A stretch of DNA of 29,974 nt from the NCBI GenBank assembly GCA_040081265.1, contig JBEBGV010000058.1, forward strand, positions 1-29,974, written 5' to 3'. Shown here piece by piece: positions 7,744 to 15,459 of this stretch. The notes below the pieces were generated by a model. It was given only the letters and a program-made list of their open reading frames with translations. It was not told the origin of the DNA and made no database searches. The position numbers and the translations under genes were made by a program. This DNA comes from JBEBGV01 sp040081265. GTDB taxonomy: Bacteria > Acidobacteriota > Vicinamibacteria > Vicinamibacterales > UBA2999. How positions within the stretch are numbered: position 1 is the first letter of the stretch; each line of letters opens with the position of its first letter.

Positions 7744-9213
7744 TCAGCCCGCCAGCAGCGCTACCAGATCGCGAACACGGGGCAGGCGCTCAATGGCGTT
7801 CACCTGCGCGATGACCTGGTCTGTGCGCTGAGCACCGATAACCGGCGCCATCAGCTCCCGCGCCTTCCTCTCAACAGCGTCCGTGCTCAACGGGTTCTCC
7901 ACGGTCCCCGGGGCATGGCGGGTGAAGTGGCTGACCGTTCGACCGTCTCGAAGGGTCACTTCGACCAGCCCGCTCCGCGGCGCTGCCGGGTCCATCAGGG
8001 CGCGGTCCGCCACGAGCTGAATCCGACCCTTTACGTCGAGCACACGCGGGTCCCTCATCCGCTCATAGGAATGGCTGTCCTCGAACGACAGGGTGCCGTC
8101 CAGGAGCGCCACCGCCAAGGCGTATTGCAGGTTGACGTCGGGCATCGACCGGTCGTTGACGATGTTGGCTCCGTCAGCCGGCAGTTTGACGACGATGCGA
8201 TCCACGTTGTCAGCGGTCAGACGCTGCTCGCGACGCAGCGTCAGCAGCGCGTCGAGCGGCGCCTGGATCGGATAGCCGACGGAGAACACCTTGATGGCCG
8301 TTTCGGCCACGAAAAAGCGCGTGCCGAGACCTGCAATCATCTCCTCGGGCTTCGGTTGCGCCGAGAACGCCTGGAGCACGTTATGGTTGCCGTCCAGCAC
8401 GTCGCGAACGCCTGACATTCCGGCCTGCACCATGGTGACGGCGGTGACACCATTTCTTGCGCCCATGCCGGCAAAGTCGAAGGCCTTCTCGACGTGTTCG
8501 GTATCGCGCTCCCAGCTCCAGACACCGGAGACCTGCTGCGCGGCATACGACAGTGCGTAGCGCATGCCGGTTTCGTCGAGACGCGCGAGGGATGCGGCGC
8601 CACCAACCGCGCCAAACGTGGAACTGACGCCCTCGGCGCTGCGATGGGTGGCACGCACCGAATCAGGACCGCACGCCATCAGGAAGCGGCAGCAGAGGTC
8701 GTAGCCGAGCGCGAAGGCGCGCACGAGCTCGAGTCCACTGCGATCCTCGTGTTCGGCCAGCGCGAGCGCGGCGGGCAGCACCGCGCAGCCCGGATGCGCC
8801 TTGGTGACCGGCTCGAAGTCGTCGGTCTCATCGGCATGAGCGAACATGCCGTTGGCGAGCGCCGCATTGACGACCGTTGTCCTGAACCCGGTCGTCAGTA
8901 CCGTGGCTTCCGCGGTGCCGCCCTGGCTGCGGACGTACTGCGTGGCCATCTCGCCGGGCTTGAGCCGGGCGCCAGACACCATGGCGCCGAGCGTGTCGAG
9001 CATCCGATGCCTGGCGGCCAGCAGAACCGGCGCAGGCAAGTCCCGATCGCGCGCCGACACCATGTATCGCGCGAGCTGACCGGTAACGTCTGGCACAGCG
9101 TCGGCGATCGGTGCTTGCTGGGCGGCAGAGGCCGCGTCGTTGTGAAGAACCGCAGCCGCGGCGATGCCGCTGGCCGATTCGAGCAGCGTGCGGCGGGACA
9201 TTCGGCGCGTCAT
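7744..9213 (-). CDS. MmgE/PrpD-family protein with a twin-arginine signal
   Basis: About 489 residues from the ATG at 9213; the frame also allows a GTG six codons upstream. The N-terminus MTRRMSRRTLLESASGIAAA carries a twin-arginine motif, a hydrophobic stretch and an Ala-rich cleavage region, so export by Tat is likely. The body matches the MmgE/PrpD fold (2-methylcitrate dehydratase and relatives): RHRMLDTLGAMVSGARLKPG near the N-terminus, ANGMFAHADETDDFEP with the acidic motif, HPGCAVLPAALALAE, and the C-terminal domain with VFSVGYPIQAPLDALL. Characterised PrpD is cytosolic, so export is odd and the substrate is unclear. It lies 48 bp after cbiB on the same strand and might be co-transcribed with the B12 genes. 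Confidence 0.85.
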   Translation of the reverse strand: MTRRMSRRTLLESASGIAAAAVLHNDAASAAQQAPIADAVPDVTGQLARYMVSARDRDLPAPVLLAARHRMLDTLGAMVSGARLKPGEMATQYVRSQGGTAEATVLTTGFRTTVVNAALANGMFAHADETDDFEPVTKAHPGCAVLPAALALAEHEDRSGLELVRAFALGYDLCCRFLMACGPDSVRATHRSAEGVSSTFGAVGGAASLARLDETGMRYALSYAAQQVSGVWSWERDTEHVEKAFDFAGMGARNGVTAVTMVQAGMSGVRDVLDGNHNVLQAFSAQPKPEEMIAGLGTRFFVAETAIKVFSVGYPIQAPLDALLTLRREQRLTADNVDRIVVKLPADGANIVNDRSMPDVNLQYALAVALLDGTLSFEDSHSYERMRDPRVLDVKGRIQLVADRALMDPAAPRSGLVEVTLRDGRTVSHFTRHAPGTVENPLSTDAVERKARELMAPVIGAQRTDQVIAQVNAIERLPRVRDLVALLAG

Positions 9214-9261
9214 AGGGCGCCATCTTCGCACAGTGCGCGCGCGGGGGTGACACGCACGCGT

Positions 9262-10248
9262 TCAGCGCGTGGCCAGATACGCATATCCCGCTGCGGTCGT
9301 CACGAGGCCGACAACCATTGCCAGCGCCACCGCGCGAATCACATCCCCGCGGGTTCCGAGAGGAGCATCAGCGGGATCGCCGATCCACAGGTCGGTTACC
9401 AGAACGCCGTCTCGCCAGACAGGGCCGACGAGGCGCCGCTCGAGCGCGCCGGCGGTCGCAGCCTCGCTCCAGCCCGAGTTCGGCCCGAGCAGCAGCGCAT
9501 GCTGGCTGAGGCCCACCGCCCACGCCTTCCGCCCCGAGTAGTTTGGAAACACGCCAGCAACGACAGCGATGAGGACCCACGTCAGGCGAGCCGGCACGTA
9601 GTTCATCACATCGTCCAGGCGCGCGCCGCACCAGCCGAAGCGAAGGTAGCGCGGAGTCTTGTAGCCCACCATCGAGTCCATCGTGCTCACGACCTTGAAG
9701 AGCACAAGACCAGGCAGGCCCAGCACGACGTACCACAACACCGCGCTGACGAACCCGTCGGTCAGGTTTTCGCTGAGGCTCTCGACGGCGGCACGCCGAC
9801 ACGCGGCGCCGTCGAGCCGGTCGGTGTCGCGGCCAACGAGCGCACTCACCGCCGTCCGCGCCGCGACGAGATCACCGCGCTGCACGGCCGACTCGATCCG
9901 CCAGACGTGGTGAAAGAGATCGCCGAGCGCCAGCAGGCTGTAGACGATGAACAGGTGGACAAGGCGTTCCGCAACGGGAGCGACCAACCCGGCCAGCACC
10001 AGCAGGGAGCCAGTGACCAGCAGGAAGACCGTGGCCAGGCCAACACCCAACAGTACCCCGCCCGCGTAGCCGTCGAGCCCTGCCCGGCGAAGCGCATTCT
10101 CCATCCAGGCAAGCGTGTGACCGATGATGCGCACCGGATGCCACGCATACACCGGGTCGCCAACGGCCAGGTCGAGCGCCACGGCGAGGACGAGAACGCC
10201 CGGATCCGGCGCAAGCGACGAGAGCGCCGCGGTCAGCCAGTCCGCCAC
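9262..10248 (-). CDS. cbiB: Adenosylcobinamide-phosphate synthase
   Basis: A 328-residue membrane enzyme that attaches the aminopropanol (phosphate) side chain to adenosylcobyric acid, the step before nucleotide-loop assembly of B12. Family signatures: LDLAVGDPVYAWHPVRIIGH near residues 25-44, LSENLTDGFVSAVLWYVVLG in the middle, and MDSMVGYKTPRYLRFGWCGARLDDVMNYVPAR, all typical of CbiB/CobD. Several hydrophobic helices are present. The start is a GTG lying inside the end of cbiZ (16-bp overlap), which suggests translational coupling. It is the last recognisable B12 gene of the operon. The name cobD is used for the same protein in aerobic-pathway organisms. Confidence 0.95.
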   Translation of the reverse strand: MADWLTAALSSLAPDPGVLVLAVALDLAVGDPVYAWHPVRIIGHTLAWMENALRRAGLDGYAGGVLLGVGLATVFLLVTGSLLVLAGLVAPVAERLVHLFIVYSLLALGDLFHHVWRIESAVQRGDLVAARTAVSALVGRDTDRLDGAACRRAAVESLSENLTDGFVSAVLWYVVLGLPGLVLFKVVSTMDSMVGYKTPRYLRFGWCGARLDDVMNYVPARLTWVLIAVVAGVFPNYSGRKAWAVGLSQHALLLGPNSGWSEAATAGALERRLVGPVWRDGVLVTDLWIGDPADAPLGTRGDVIRAVALAMVVGLVTTAAGYAYLATR

Positions 10249-11366
10249 TTTTCAGACCAGCCCAGCGCAAGCGCCCGAAGCACCAGGACCTTCACGTCGC
10301 CATCCGCATGGGGTCGCAGCGTGGCCCGGAACTCAGCCCATCGATGCACCTGGGCGGCCAGGTTCGCCGACAGTGCAGCCGCCTGCTGCACCTGCGCGTC
10401 CGCCGCAATGGTCTGAGGCAACGTGCCATGTCGCACGCGATCGCAGACGGCGGCTAGAGCGTGCGCGGCGGCACCAACCAGCGGCTCGTAGAACACTGAC
10501 TTGCTGTTTCTCCGCAGGAGTTCCAGGTCCGAAGGACTCACATACGGCGCGATGTCCTCGAGCAGCGTCGCCTCTCGCACCCCGTAGCGACCGAGCGCGT
10601 GAAACACGCCCCTCGTGTAGCTCGCCTCAAGTCCGTTCTGCCAGCGCAACGCTTCGAGCGTGGCATCACGGGTGGCATGTCCGACCAGCTCACCGAGCTT
10701 CATGTGCGGGCTGGCCGAGGTCAGCGTGAACGCGCCCGCCATCGGCACAGCGACGCAGTACTGGTCAGTACCGGTGCCGGTCGCCAGGTCCGCGTGGAGT
10801 CTGCTGGGAACAGCAAGCCGCTGCAGCGCCGCACTCTTTCCCTCGGTCATCGTCATCACCGCTCGCGCCAGCGCTGAGGGCGTCAGCGGCATGTTGATGA
10901 GCAACAGGGTATTGATGGTGCCAGCTGGCAGGATCACCTTGCCGACACCCGCCGCCGTTTCGCGCCAGTTGGCCGGCTCGCCTGCCGCGGTCGCATTGCC
11001 CTCTACGCCGGCGGTGACGATGGCCGACACCTCCACGTCGTCATCTGTCTCAGTGACGATGGCCGCGTAGTTCATGTTCGCGGCGGTACCCATCACCGCG
11101 GTCAGGTCAGGGGGAAGGTCGATCTCGCCGCACACGCTGTCGTGATAGACCTCCTGCCCCTTCTCCATGACCGCGGCATGCCGCTCGTGGTGGCCAGCGC
11201 CTTCGCAGCTCTGATGATTCACCAGGTGGCGGACATGCTCCACTTGTCCACCACTTCTGGCAGACGTGCTGAGCACGCGATGAGGCACACCGAGGTCGGC
11301 GACCAGGAACCGCCCTGATCGCCGGAGAGTAAAGAGAGGTCGCTCGAGAAGGATTTCCCACTGCAC
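10233..11366 (-). CDS. cbiZ: Adenosylcobinamide amidohydrolase
   Basis: About 377 residues from the GTG at 11366, chosen because GGAG lies eight bases before it and because it follows the cobQ stop by 22 bp; the open frame reaches 11531 inside cobQ. CbiZ hydrolyses adenosylcobinamide to adenosylcobyric acid, allowing salvage of imported incomplete or foreign corrinoids. Family segments seen: GTAANMNYAAIV, AGEPANWRETAAG, GTINTLLLINMPLTPSALAR, then MTMTEGKSAALQRL and LATGTGTDQYCVA. The N-terminal ~90 residues and the C-terminal helical stretch after TRDATLEAL also belong to the long form. The adjacent, overlapping cbiB rebuilds the arm that CbiZ removes, which supports a remodelling role. Confidence 0.9.
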   Translation of the reverse strand: MQWEILLERPLFTLRRSGRFLVADLGVPHRVLSTSARSGGQVEHVRHLVNHQSCEGAGHHERHAAVMEKGQEVYHDSVCGEIDLPPDLTAVMGTAANMNYAAIVTETDDDVEVSAIVTAGVEGNATAAGEPANWRETAAGVGKVILPAGTINTLLLINMPLTPSALARAVMTMTEGKSAALQRLAVPSRLHADLATGTGTDQYCVAVPMAGAFTLTSASPHMKLGELVGHATRDATLEALRWQNGLEASYTRGVFHALGRYGVREATLLEDIAPYVSPSDLELLRRNSKSVFYEPLVGAAAHALAAVCDRVRHGTLPQTIAADAQVQQAAALSANLAAQVHRWAEFRATLRPHADGDVKVLVLRALALGWSEKWRTG

Positions 11367-11388
11367 GCGTGTCGCTCCGATCACTTGA

Positions 11389-12813
11389 CTACTCGAAACC
11401 GAGGTCGCCGAGATGGCGACCATGTGTCTCGAACCACTCACCCAGCCGGCGATACTGCTCCGCCTTCGCCCGGGACGGAGGCGGTTCGATTCCGAACACC
11501 TCGGCACAGACGCCCGGGTGCTCGAACGCACCGTGGAGATAGGTGCCCATCACGCGGTCAGCACAGGCGCCGTCATCGGTGCCGTCCTCAAGCCGCGCGA
11601 ACGGGGTCGTCGCGGCCGTACCGCGCTGACGAGTCTGGCCAACATGGATCTCGTAGGCATCGAAACGGGTCCCTGCCTTCGTCGTCGCCCGCACCGCCCG
11701 CGTGCGCTTCTCGCGGGTCAGTTCGGTGACTGCAGGCAGCAACCCGAGACCGGGCACATCGCGAATCGGCGACTCCACGCCAGAAGGGTCGCTGATCATC
11801 GTTCCCAGCATCTGATAGCCACCACAGACACCGATGATGGTCGCTCCCCGTCGATGTTGCTCGAAGATCCACCGGTCGAGACGCATCTCCCGCAGCCATG
11901 TCATGTCGGCCACAGTGTTCTTGGTTCCGGGCAGCACGACGAACTTGTAGTCAGTACCAGGTGGCTCGACAAGCCAGTCTGCCCAGGTCAGGAGTCGAAA
12001 GTCAGTCGCGTTCGACAGGTGTGGCAGGCGGATGATGGCAACGCTGGCACCCGACGGCACCGGGTCGATGGCCCGGGTCCGCAGCGCCAGGCTGTCCTCA
12101 CCATCCAGCTCGATGTCCGCGTACGGAAAGACGCCGAAACAGCGGGAAGAGGTGCGCTCCTCGAGTAGACGGACGCCTTGATCGAAGAGCGTCACGTCGC
12201 CGCGGAACTTGTTGACCATGAAGCCCCTGAACAGAGCGCGTTCATCCGGCGACAGCAGGTGCGCAGTGCCGACCACCGAACCAAACACGCCGCCACGCTC
12301 AATGTCCGCCACCAGCACCCACGGCGCCTGAAGGCGGGTGACTAACCCGAGGTTGACCAGGTCGTGATCGCGAAGGTTGAGCTCGCTCACGCTGCCGGCC
12401 CCCTCGATCACGACGGCGTCGAAACGGCTCGCCAGGCTCTCATAGGCGGAAAGCACGCGAGGACGCAGTTCGTCCACCGCCCCGTAGTACTCGCGAGCGG
12501 TCATCGTCTTCCACATGCGGCCGTCGACAATCACTTGTGAGGTGCCATGGCCGTCCGGCTTCAGCAGGATGGGATTCATGGCAGGCTCGGGCTCGAGACC
12601 GCAGGCCTCCGCCTGGGCCACCTGCGCACGCCCGATCTCACCGCCAGACGGACACGGGTAGGAGTTGTTCGACATGTTCTGCGCCTTGAAGGGCGCAACC
12701 GACACACCGCGCGCTCGAAGCCAGGCGCAGATCGCCGTCACCATCCAGCTCTTGCCGGCATTCGATGATGTGCCACCGACAAACACGGTGCGCGCTCTTG
12801 GGGGTGATGCCAC
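11389..12813 (-). CDS. cobQ: Cobyric acid synthase (glutamine-hydrolysing)
   Basis: 474 residues from the GTG at 12813. The btuC stop TAG and this GTG share one base (TAGTG), the expected coupled arrangement; the longer open frame to 12963 is mostly Arg-rich shadow. CobQ/CbiP amidates four side chains of adenosyl-cobyrinic acid a,c-diamide. It has the N-terminal dethiobiotin-synthetase-like ATPase domain (GGTSSNAGKS, then FKAQNMSNNSYPC and VIEGAGSVSELNL) and a C-terminal class-I amidotransferase domain with the nucleophile Cys in GVCGGYQMLG and the His in GTYLHGAFEHP. Length fits the family (~480-510). It can also act on imported intermediates, but no other amidation or ring genes are present in the window. 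Confidence 0.96.
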   Translation of the reverse strand: MASPPRARTVFVGGTSSNAGKSWMVTAICAWLRARGVSVAPFKAQNMSNNSYPCPSGGEIGRAQVAQAEACGLEPEPAMNPILLKPDGHGTSQVIVDGRMWKTMTAREYYGAVDELRPRVLSAYESLASRFDAVVIEGAGSVSELNLRDHDLVNLGLVTRLQAPWVLVADIERGGVFGSVVGTAHLLSPDERALFRGFMVNKFRGDVTLFDQGVRLLEERTSSRCFGVFPYADIELDGEDSLALRTRAIDPVPSGASVAIIRLPHLSNATDFRLLTWADWLVEPPGTDYKFVVLPGTKNTVADMTWLREMRLDRWIFEQHRRGATIIGVCGGYQMLGTMISDPSGVESPIRDVPGLGLLPAVTELTREKRTRAVRATTKAGTRFDAYEIHVGQTRQRGTAATTPFARLEDGTDDGACADRVMGTYLHGAFEHPGVCAEVFGIEPPPSRAKAEQYRRLGEWFETHGRHLGDLGFE

Positions 12814-13796
12814 TACGACGCTCGCTGCCTCAGCACCCAGATCAGGTATGGCCCACCCACCAGCGCCATGATTGCTCCAGCCGGTACCTCGGCGGGCACG
12901 AGCACCACTCTGCCCACGGCGTCGCAGGCGGCGAGCAGCACGCCGCCGCCAAGAAAGGCGCACGGCATGAGCACGCGATGGTCAGCCCCGATGCGCGTGC
13001 GGACCAGGTGCGGCACCACCAGTCCCACAAAGCCAATGGGACCGGTGAGCGCAACGGTCAGTGCCGTGAGCACCGAGCCCGCACCGTAGCCGGTCAGCGT
13101 CAGGCGCGACACCGAGGCACCACGCGTACTGGCCCACGCTCCATCCACGGCCAGGAGGTTCCATGCGCGGGCCTGACGCATGACGATCACCGACGACAAC
13201 GCCACCGCCCCGATGAACGCAGCGAGGGTCGGGTAGTCGATCGCGTCGAGGCTGCCGATGAGCCACCGGGTAATCGAGAACGACTTGGTCGAGTTCACGA
13301 CGCTGTAGATGATGATGATGGCGGCTGAACAGACGCTGTTCGCCGCGAGGCCGGATAAGAGCAGCCCAAACGATGAGACGCGACCGTCGCGGACCGCCGT
13401 GCCCGCCACGGCCAGGAGTACACAGCCGGCTCCCGCGAGCGAGGCTACCCAGACGGCGGGTAGTCCTGCGACGACGTCCCAGTCGAGCCAGATCGCCATC
13501 ACCGCTCCAAGCGAGGCTCCGGCCGAGATCCCGAGCGTGTACGGAGTGGCGAGGGCGTCGCGAAGCATGGCCTGAAACAGCGCTCCCGCCAGCGACAGTG
13601 CCCCGCCGGCGAAGAGTCCCAGCAGCGTGCGCGTCACGCGCAGGTGCACGAAGATCGACCAGTCTGGCTCCTGCCTGGCGCGGACGAGCGCCATGTCCAG
13701 TCCGAACGGCCCGGCCAGCGGCAGCAGCACGGCGGCAGCGACGAACACGCTGGCAAAGCCCCAGATCCATCGGCGGCCGCGGCTCGCGGGGCTCAT
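12813..13796 (-). CDS. btuC: Vitamin B12 ABC transporter permease
   Basis: 327 residues of a FecCD/BtuC permease. The ATG at 13796 forms an ATGA overlap with the btuD stop, so it is preferred over the upstream ATG at 13811. About ten membrane helices are seen, with the family motifs RVTRTLLGLFAGGALSLAGA, ALATPYTLGISAGASLGAV and, near the C-terminus, GPIGFVGLVVPHLVRTRIG, which contains the coupling region contacting the ATPase. It moves cobalamin or cobinamide across the inner membrane. The B12 assignment rests on operon context, since close paralogues carry ferric siderophores or haem. Confidence 0.92.
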   Translation of the reverse strand: MSPASRGRRWIWGFASVFVAAAVLLPLAGPFGLDMALVRARQEPDWSIFVHLRVTRTLLGLFAGGALSLAGALFQAMLRDALATPYTLGISAGASLGAVMAIWLDWDVVAGLPAVWVASLAGAGCVLLAVAGTAVRDGRVSSFGLLLSGLAANSVCSAAIIIIYSVVNSTKSFSITRWLIGSLDAIDYPTLAAFIGAVALSSVIVMRQARAWNLLAVDGAWASTRGASVSRLTLTGYGAGSVLTALTVALTGPIGFVGLVVPHLVRTRIGADHRVLMPCAFLGGGVLLAACDAVGRVVLVPAEVPAGAIMALVGGPYLIWVLRQRAS

Positions 13797-14563
13797 GTGT
13801 AGGCCACCCACGGGCGACCGCCGGGCCGGCTCGACAGCACCAGACGATCGGAGAAGTGCGCCAGCCAGTCCCCTGACGCTGCGGCCTCCTCCACGGGAAG
13901 GTCCACGGCGACGCGTCCGTCCGCGATCACGATGAGCCTGGTCGCATACGCCAGCGCGAGGTTCAGGTCATGGGTCACGGCGACGCACGCCACCCCGCGG
14001 CGGCTCTCGTCCCGCAGCAGCGAGAAGCAGTGCAGTTGCTGATCGATATCAAGGTGCGTTGACGGTTCGTCGAGCAGCAGCATCTGCGACGCTTGCGCGA
14101 GGCACGCCGCCAGGAGCACGCGCTGACGTTCGCCGCCACTCAGTGTCTGCGCCGACCGCTCGCGCAGCTCCCAGCAGTGGGCACGACGCATGGCGTCCTC
14201 GACCATCCGCCGATCCTCGTCCGACTCGAACCAGCGGTCGGTGTGCGGATACCGTCCCATCAGGACCAGCTCGTGCGCAACGAACGGGAGGTCGGCCCTC
14301 ACCACCTGCGGAAGGTGCGACACAAACCGGGCCCGCTCGCGGGCACTCCAGAGACTCGCATCGCGTCCGTCGAGCACGACCGCACCAGACCGCGGATGCC
14401 GAAGCCCGGCAACGATGTCAAGCAGCGTGCTCTTGCCGGCCCCGTTCCGGCCCATGATCGCCACGACCTCTCCGCCGCCAACCTCGAAGGTCACGTCCAC
14501 GAGGATGTCGTGTCCAGCAACACTCCACGCCACGTGCTCGACGCGCAGACGCGAGGGTGTCAT
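13793..14563 (-). CDS. btuD: Vitamin B12 ABC transporter ATPase
   Basis: 256 residues from the ATG at 14563, which overlaps the btuF stop as ATGA; the frame extends to 14599 but the overlap argues for this start. All ABC motifs are intact: Walker A GRNGAGKS (38-45), Q-loop HLPQVV, signature LSGGE (141-145), Walker B LLLDEP (162-167), D-loop STHLDI and the switch His in AVTHDLN (~198). Belongs to the iron-siderophore/B12 importer class. It powers BtuC together with BtuF. Confidence 0.94.
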   Translation of the reverse strand: MTPSRLRVEHVAWSVAGHDILVDVTFEVGGGEVVAIMGRNGAGKSTLLDIVAGLRHPRSGAVVLDGRDASLWSARERARFVSHLPQVVRADLPFVAHELVLMGRYPHTDRWFESDEDRRMVEDAMRRAHCWELRERSAQTLSGGERQRVLLAACLAQASQMLLLDEPSTHLDIDQQLHCFSLLRDESRRGVACVAVTHDLNLALAYATRLIVIADGRVAVDLPVEEAAASGDWLAHFSDRLVLSSRPGGRPWVAYT

Positions 14564-15447
14564 TGGTGCGCGGGGCGGTTCAGCACGGCAGCGACCCACT
14601 GCGCCGCCTCGACAACACGCGGCCCGGGTACCACAAGCGCATCAGTCGTGGCCGCATGCACACGACCGGCTTTCACGGCAGCCAGGGTCGGATAGGCCTT
14701 CCAGAGTCGCTCATTGATCGGCTGCCGACGCGCCCGTTCAGCGTCGGTGTCACCCATGTCCACGGTGTCAACGATGACATCCGGATCGAGTCTGAGCACG
14801 ACCTCCATGGAGATGCGCGGATACTCAGGCTGCCCGACGATGTCGAGAACATTGGCAGCCCCGGCAATCCCGATGAGGTCGTTCAGGTAGCCGCCAGGTC
14901 CAATGGCAACCAGGTCGGACAGCGTTCCTGGACGTCGGCCGATGATGAACAGCACGCGAGGGCGAGCCGTGGTGCGTGCCGGCCCCCGAACCCTCTGCAG
15001 GCGTCGCTCGACGTCGGCCACCATCTGATCGCCGCGCGCCGCTACACCCGCCGCAGACGCGATCTGCCGCATCGATGAAAACACCCGCGAGAGGCTCGTC
15101 CCCTGCTCGATCGTCGAGTGCGGAATGCGGAGCGACTCCAGACGCCGTGCCGGCCCTGTCGCCGCTGCGTGCACGAACACCAGGTCCGGTCTGAGCCGGG
15201 CCATCAACTCCACGTCTGGCATGAGATACGACCCGACCTTCGGCAACCCCGCCACGCCCGCCGGAAAGCGGCAGTAGCTGGAGACGCCGACCACGCGATC
15301 ACCGAGGCCGAGCGCGAACAGGGTCTCAGTGATGCTCGGAGACGTCGAGATGATCCGCGCCGGCGCCGACTGCGTAGAGGCTGTCACGCCCGCGGCGAAG
15401 ATCGCGAGAGTGAAGACGACTACCCGCGCAAGAAGCGATTGCCGCAT
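14560..15447 (-). CDS. btuF: Periplasmic vitamin B12-binding protein
   Basis: 295 residues with a Sec signal peptide (MRQSLLARVVVFTLAIFAAG, cleavage near residue 25). The mature protein starts ARIISTSPSITETLFALGLGDRVVGVS, a typical BtuF/FhuD-class III binding-protein opening, followed by CRFPAGVAGLPKVGSYLMPDVELMARLRPDLV. The C-terminal lobe contains RLDPDVIVDT. No lipobox is present, so the protein is probably soluble in the periplasm. GAGGG lies eight bases before the ATG and the btuB stop is only 12 bp upstream. Ligand assignment to corrinoids comes from the riboswitch and neighbours. Confidence 0.92.
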   Translation of the reverse strand: MRQSLLARVVVFTLAIFAAGVTASTQSAPARIISTSPSITETLFALGLGDRVVGVSSYCRFPAGVAGLPKVGSYLMPDVELMARLRPDLVFVHAAATGPARRLESLRIPHSTIEQGTSLSRVFSSMRQIASAAGVAARGDQMVADVERRLQRVRGPARTTARPRVLFIIGRRPGTLSDLVAIGPGGYLNDLIGIAGAANVLDIVGQPEYPRISMEVVLRLDPDVIVDTVDMGDTDAERARRQPINERLWKAYPTLAAVKAGRVHAATTDALVVPGPRVVEAAQWVAAVLNRPAHQ

Positions 15448-15459
15448 CGGTCCGACCCT

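Noticed and set aside
8494..10416. 640-codon open frame on the plus strand
   Set aside because: It lies opposite the MmgE/PrpD and cbiB genes. Its composition (Arg/His/Ala/Gln-rich, no domain) is typical of antisense frames in GC-rich DNA.
12814..12963. N-terminal extension of cobQ to 12963
   Set aside because: The extra 50 residues are Arg-rich and antisense-like and lie inside btuC; the GTG overlapping the btuC stop gives a normal family N-terminus.
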